From an uncultured Ruminococcus sp. (GTDB lineage: Bacteria; Bacillota; Clostridia; Oscillospirales; Ruminococcaceae), in assembly GCA_947173865.1 (NCBI GenBank), contig CAMWGS010000014.1, forward strand, positions 1-17,322: DNA of 17,322 nucleotides, given 5' to 3'. Positions within the stretch are counted from its first letter, which is position 1. The number at the start of each line of letters is the position of its first letter. The notes under the pieces are model-generated. The model was given only the letters and a program-made list of their open reading frames with translations, did no database searches and had not been told where the DNA came from. Shown piece after piece: positions 14,598 to 17,322 of this stretch. The position numbers and the translations under genes are program-made.

Positions 14598-15503
14598 TTA
14601 TTTTATGTCGGGATATTTCGGAAATTCTGCTGTCACAGAAAATAATTTTCCGTTATATTCCGCATTTATTTTTCCGTCGAGCATATGGGTGAACTGTTTT
14701 GCGATTGAGAGACCGAGACCTGTATTACCTTTGTTTCTTGAAATATCAGTAGTATAGAATTCGTCAAAAATGCGTTCAATTTCAATGTCTGAATCAGAAT
14801 TTTCATTTTCAAATTTAATTGTTATCATTTCGGCAACACTGACGGACACGGAAAGATTTCCCGTACCGTGTTTAAGGGCATTGCTGACGAGGTTGTCAAA
14901 GATTCTCATAAGCATATTGCGGTTTGAGAATGTATTAATACGAACGCACTCACAGTTAAAAATAATTTTACGGTTCTGGCTGCAATAATCGTCATAATAA
15001 TGTGAAATTGATTCTTCAAGAACTGCTGTAAGATTTATCTTTTCCATTTCGGGAGTTCTGCCCTTGGATATGACTTTGGAAAACTCGAAAAATGAGTTTA
15101 TAAGTTCTTCAAGACGCATAAGACGCTGTTCAATAATTTCAATTTCGTGATTTTTTTCTTCTTCGGACATATTAGAATTTTTAACAATGTTTATATATCC
15201 CATTGCAGAAGTAAGAGGTGTTCTTAAATCGTGGGAAATATTTGTCATCATCTGGTCGAGGGTGTGACTTTTCTGCTGGTATTGTATTCGTGTCTGCTGT
15301 ATTTCACGGATTAAATTATTTATATCGTTAATCAGACTTACTATGTTTTTGTCTCCGCCCGACGAATGTACGAGCATATTTGTAACATGAGGATTTATTT
15401 CTTTCATCTGTTGGGAAATACTTCTGATTTCACGTCTTTGCATAAGTATGAAGAGAAACAGACAGGTTGATATTATTATAAAAATTACGGCTAAAGCGGT
15501 CAT
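14598..15503 (-). CDS. sensor histidine kinase (301 aa)
   Basis: Start with AAGGAGA at 15510-15516. One N-terminal membrane helix (residues about 3-21), then a cytoplasmic helical linker, HisKA with phospho-acceptor His91 (NISHDLRTPLTS), and HATPase_c. The kinase has N-box Asn208 (NLVSNALKHG), F-box IFDEFYTTD and G-box GNTGLGLSIAKQ. At 301 residues with almost no extracellular part it matches kinases that sense through a partner transporter or the membrane rather than by their own ligand domain. It is the third gene of a minus-strand operon, 20 nt after the ABC permease. That arrangement is known for lantibiotic or bacitracin immunity and sensing modules (family knowledge). No response regulator is in the window; it may lie upstream of 17322. 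Confidence 0.92.
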   Translation of the reverse strand: MTALAVIFIIISTCLFLFILMQRREIRSISQQMKEINPHVTNMLVHSSGGDKNIVSLINDINNLIREIQQTRIQYQQKSHTLDQMMTNISHDLRTPLTSAMGYINIVKNSNMSEEEKNHEIEIIEQRLMRLEELINSFFEFSKVISKGRTPEMEKINLTAVLEESISHYYDDYCSQNRKIIFNCECVRINTFSNRNMLMRIFDNLVSNALKHGTGNLSVSVSVAEMITIKFENENSDSDIEIERIFDEFYTTDISRNKGNTGLGLSIAKQFTHMLDGKINAEYNGKLFSVTAEFPKYPDIK

Positions 15504-15523
15504 GTCTGTTTCTCCTTTCTGAT

Positions 15524-16366
15524 TTATTTTATTTCCGACTTTTTAAAGCACATATATCCGATAACGTTAAATGAAATCACAACAATCGCACACACTAAAC
15601 AACTGTTGCTGATATATTTGTTGGACGGGTTATGAGCAAGGGACATAAACATTGACTGGAGTTCGTAATTAAGAAACTTTTCGGGAATCTTTAAAAGCAT
15701 TACAGAAGTGCTGAGTATTATCTGAAATACAAGTATAAGCGGAATTGTAACCGTATTGAAGAGTGAATTTTTTCTGAGTATAAATGCAAAGCCTGTCAGA
15801 ATACTTACACTTGCCAGCATCGGCGGAAGCTGGAGAAGGGTTGTTTTTGTTATAGTTCCCAGACTGGCAGATATTTCTTTACTGTTGAAGATAATGTTTC
15901 CGAAATGTGCAAGATAAGTATTAAGGAAAAACAGTACAAGACAGAGCAGGTTTACAAACAGAATCTTTGACAGGAAATATTTTTTTCTGCTTATTGTCGA
16001 CGACAGTGTATTCTTTACACCCTTGCTTGAAAAATCGGCAGAAATCACTATTGCGACTATGAAAATAAAGATGTAATAAAGGTTCATATTCTGTGCGACA
16101 ATTTCTCTGTCCAGTTCGTAGCCGTCGGCGTGTACTATGGCTTTTCTGAAATCGCTCATACTCATATCGTCATATTCTTCCGAATCTACACCGTTGAACG
16201 TAATTTCTTCCGTAATCTGATTTGAGCTGACCGGAGCGTTGCCGAGCATTCCCGGCTCAACCATATAAATACTTATTCCAAGCATAAGTACAAGCAGGAA
16301 AACGGCAATATAAAGTGCCTTGCTTCTAATGATTCTGTAGAAATCCGCTTTTATCATATTAATCAT
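15524..16366 (-). CDS. ABC-2 type transporter permease (280 aa)
   Basis: ATG at 16366 overlaps the TGA of the ATPase gene (ATGA), with GGGGAGGT seven bases upstream. Hydrophobic segments lie near residues 17-35, 95-111, about 135-150, 180-195, 207-225 and 255-272, giving a six-helix ABC-2 permease. A ~60-residue acidic extracytoplasmic loop lies between helices 1 and 2 (about 36-95). It pairs with the upstream ATPase to form an exporter. The size and operon partner kinase suggest peptide-antibiotic or lantibiotic export or immunity (inference); the substrate is not predictable. Confidence 0.88.
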   Translation of the reverse strand: MINMIKADFYRIIRSKALYIAVFLLVLMLGISIYMVEPGMLGNAPVSSNQITEEITFNGVDSEEYDDMSMSDFRKAIVHADGYELDREIVAQNMNLYYIFIFIVAIVISADFSSKGVKNTLSSTISRKKYFLSKILFVNLLCLVLFFLNTYLAHFGNIIFNSKEISASLGTITKTTLLQLPPMLASVSILTGFAFILRKNSLFNTVTIPLILVFQIILSTSVMLLKIPEKFLNYELQSMFMSLAHNPSNKYISNSCLVCAIVVISFNVIGYMCFKKSEIK

Positions 16367-17280
16367 TGTTTTACCTCCCCGACAAGCGACTTGAAATAAT
16401 CTTCGAGTGAAATTCTCGTTTCAAAAACAGCTGATACACTTACATCGTTCTGAATGAGTACTTTATTCAGGGAATCGGGCTTTATGTTTTTGTCATAAAT
16501 ACGCAGTTCATTGTTGTCGATAACCTTATAGTCGGAAATATCGAGTTTCTGTTCAATTACCGCAGCAGCACCTTTCATGTCGTTTGTCTTTACGGCAATA
16601 CAACGCATACATTCAAGGTCAAGCTCCTCTTTGGTTATGTCTTTGAGGACTTTTCCCTTGTCGATAAACATAAAGTGATTTGCCACCATATATAACTCAG
16701 AAAGTATATGGCTTGAAATTATGAAAGTAATTCCACGCTCCTTGTTTAGTTTTGTGAACATATCACGCAATTCACTTATACCTATCGGGTCAAGTCCGTT
16801 GATTGGTTCGTCAAGAATAATGAGGTCAGGACTGTCAAGCACGGCGAAAGCAATTCCAAGACGCTGTTTCATACCAAGAGAGAATTTTTTGAACTTCTTA
16901 TTTTTTACGTTTGTAAGATTTACAAGGGCAAGTGCTTCGTCAATCTGTTTTTCGTCGGTGATACCTTTTTGCAGAGCGTAATATTTAAGATTCTGATAAG
17001 CTGTCATTCCACCGAAAAAGGCAGGGTTTTCAATAAGACAGCCGATGCGTTTCTTTTCCTGTTCAGCGTCTTTTCCCTTTTTGGAGAAAATTTCAAATTC
17101 TCCGCCTGACTGTTCGGTAAGACCCGTTACAATTTTCATTATTGTCGTTTTTCCTGCACCGTTACGACCGATAAGACCGTAGATATCCCCCTGATGTACA
17201 GTCATGTTTACATTTTCGAGGGCAGTAAATGAATTGTATCTTTTTGTAAGATTTTTTGTTTTAAGTACAATTTCACGCAT
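16363..17280 (-). CDS. ABC transporter ATP-binding protein (305 aa)
   Basis: Start with AGGAGG at 17289-17294. Walker A is GRNGAGKTT near residue 38, signature LGMKQR near 139, Walker B LIILDEP near 154, with D-loop and switch His following (ISSHIL). The C-terminal 80 residues form the regulatory extension common to bacitracin/lantibiotic-type ATPases. It is the first gene of the window's portion of a three-gene minus-strand operon, coupled by ATGA to the permease. The role is energising export of an unknown, probably peptide or lipid-directed, substrate (inference). Confidence 0.93.
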   Translation of the reverse strand: MREIVLKTKNLTKRYNSFTALENVNMTVHQGDIYGLIGRNGAGKTTIMKIVTGLTEQSGGEFEIFSKKGKDAEQEKKRIGCLIENPAFFGGMTAYQNLKYYALQKGITDEKQIDEALALVNLTNVKNKKFKKFSLGMKQRLGIAFAVLDSPDLIILDEPINGLDPIGISELRDMFTKLNKERGITFIISSHILSELYMVANHFMFIDKGKVLKDITKEELDLECMRCIAVKTNDMKGAAAVIEQKLDISDYKVIDNNELRIYDKNIKPDSLNKVLIQNDVSVSAVFETRISLEDYFKSLVGEVKQ

Positions 17281-17322
17281 ATAAATAACCTCCTGTATAG
17301 TTTCATTTCAGCTGATATATGC

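Overview
The window reads as chromosome of a low-GC, gut- or rumen-type ruminococcal Firmicute (Ruminococcus-like Oscillospiraceae). The reasons are AT-rich coding sequence, strong AGGAGG ribosome binding sites, consensus sigma-A promoters, several secreted dockerin proteins, a cohesin-like adaptor, and a secreted esterase with Thr-rich linkers and repeated C-terminal modules. The species cannot be fixed from sequence alone.

Layout. (1) 1-4934: a minus-strand secreted dockerin protein of unknown function. Divergent from it are a cytoplasmic alpha/beta hydrolase, a beta-lactamase-fold serine hydrolase, and a separately promoted secreted dockerin plus parallel beta-helix protein (probable polysaccharide-active enzyme). 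(2) 4944-9670: an accessory stretch with a 34-residue membrane peptide, a solitary type I R-M specificity gene (hsdS) with three frameshifts, and a MerR regulator plus metal-binding cupin behind a 19-bp-spacer promoter. A promoter-led operon of three unrecognised genes joined by ATGA overlaps follows, then a frameshifted small ORF and an Xre-type regulator. (3) 9804-12348 (minus): a two-gene cellulosome-type operon, a cohesin-like plus dockerin protein followed by a dockerin-bearing papain-like cysteine protease. It is driven by a perfect sigma-A promoter with a ~147-nt leader that can fold in alternative ways. (4) 12777-14558: a secreted SGNH/GDSL (CE3-like) esterase with two Thr-rich linkers and two copies of a ~90-residue module. 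(5) 14598-17280 (minus): ABC-type ATPase, ABC-2 permease and sensor histidine kinase, resembling peptide-antibiotic sensing and export modules. The response regulator is presumably just outside the window.

How the genes fit together. Regions 1, 3 and 4 belong to extracellular polymer degradation: dockerin proteins would plug into cohesins, and the cohesin-dockerin protein could be an adaptor between dockerin and scaffold classes. Region 2 looks like an exchangeable island. Six apparent single-base losses fall within 5.14-9.02 kb and none is evident in the other ~13 kb. This is either local decay or local consensus error, and that question should be settled before the island's genes are interpreted.

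Most likely undescribed items: the ATGA-coupled three-gene operon (7421-8874), the structured leader of the cohesin-dockerin operon, and the duplicated module of the SGNH esterase.
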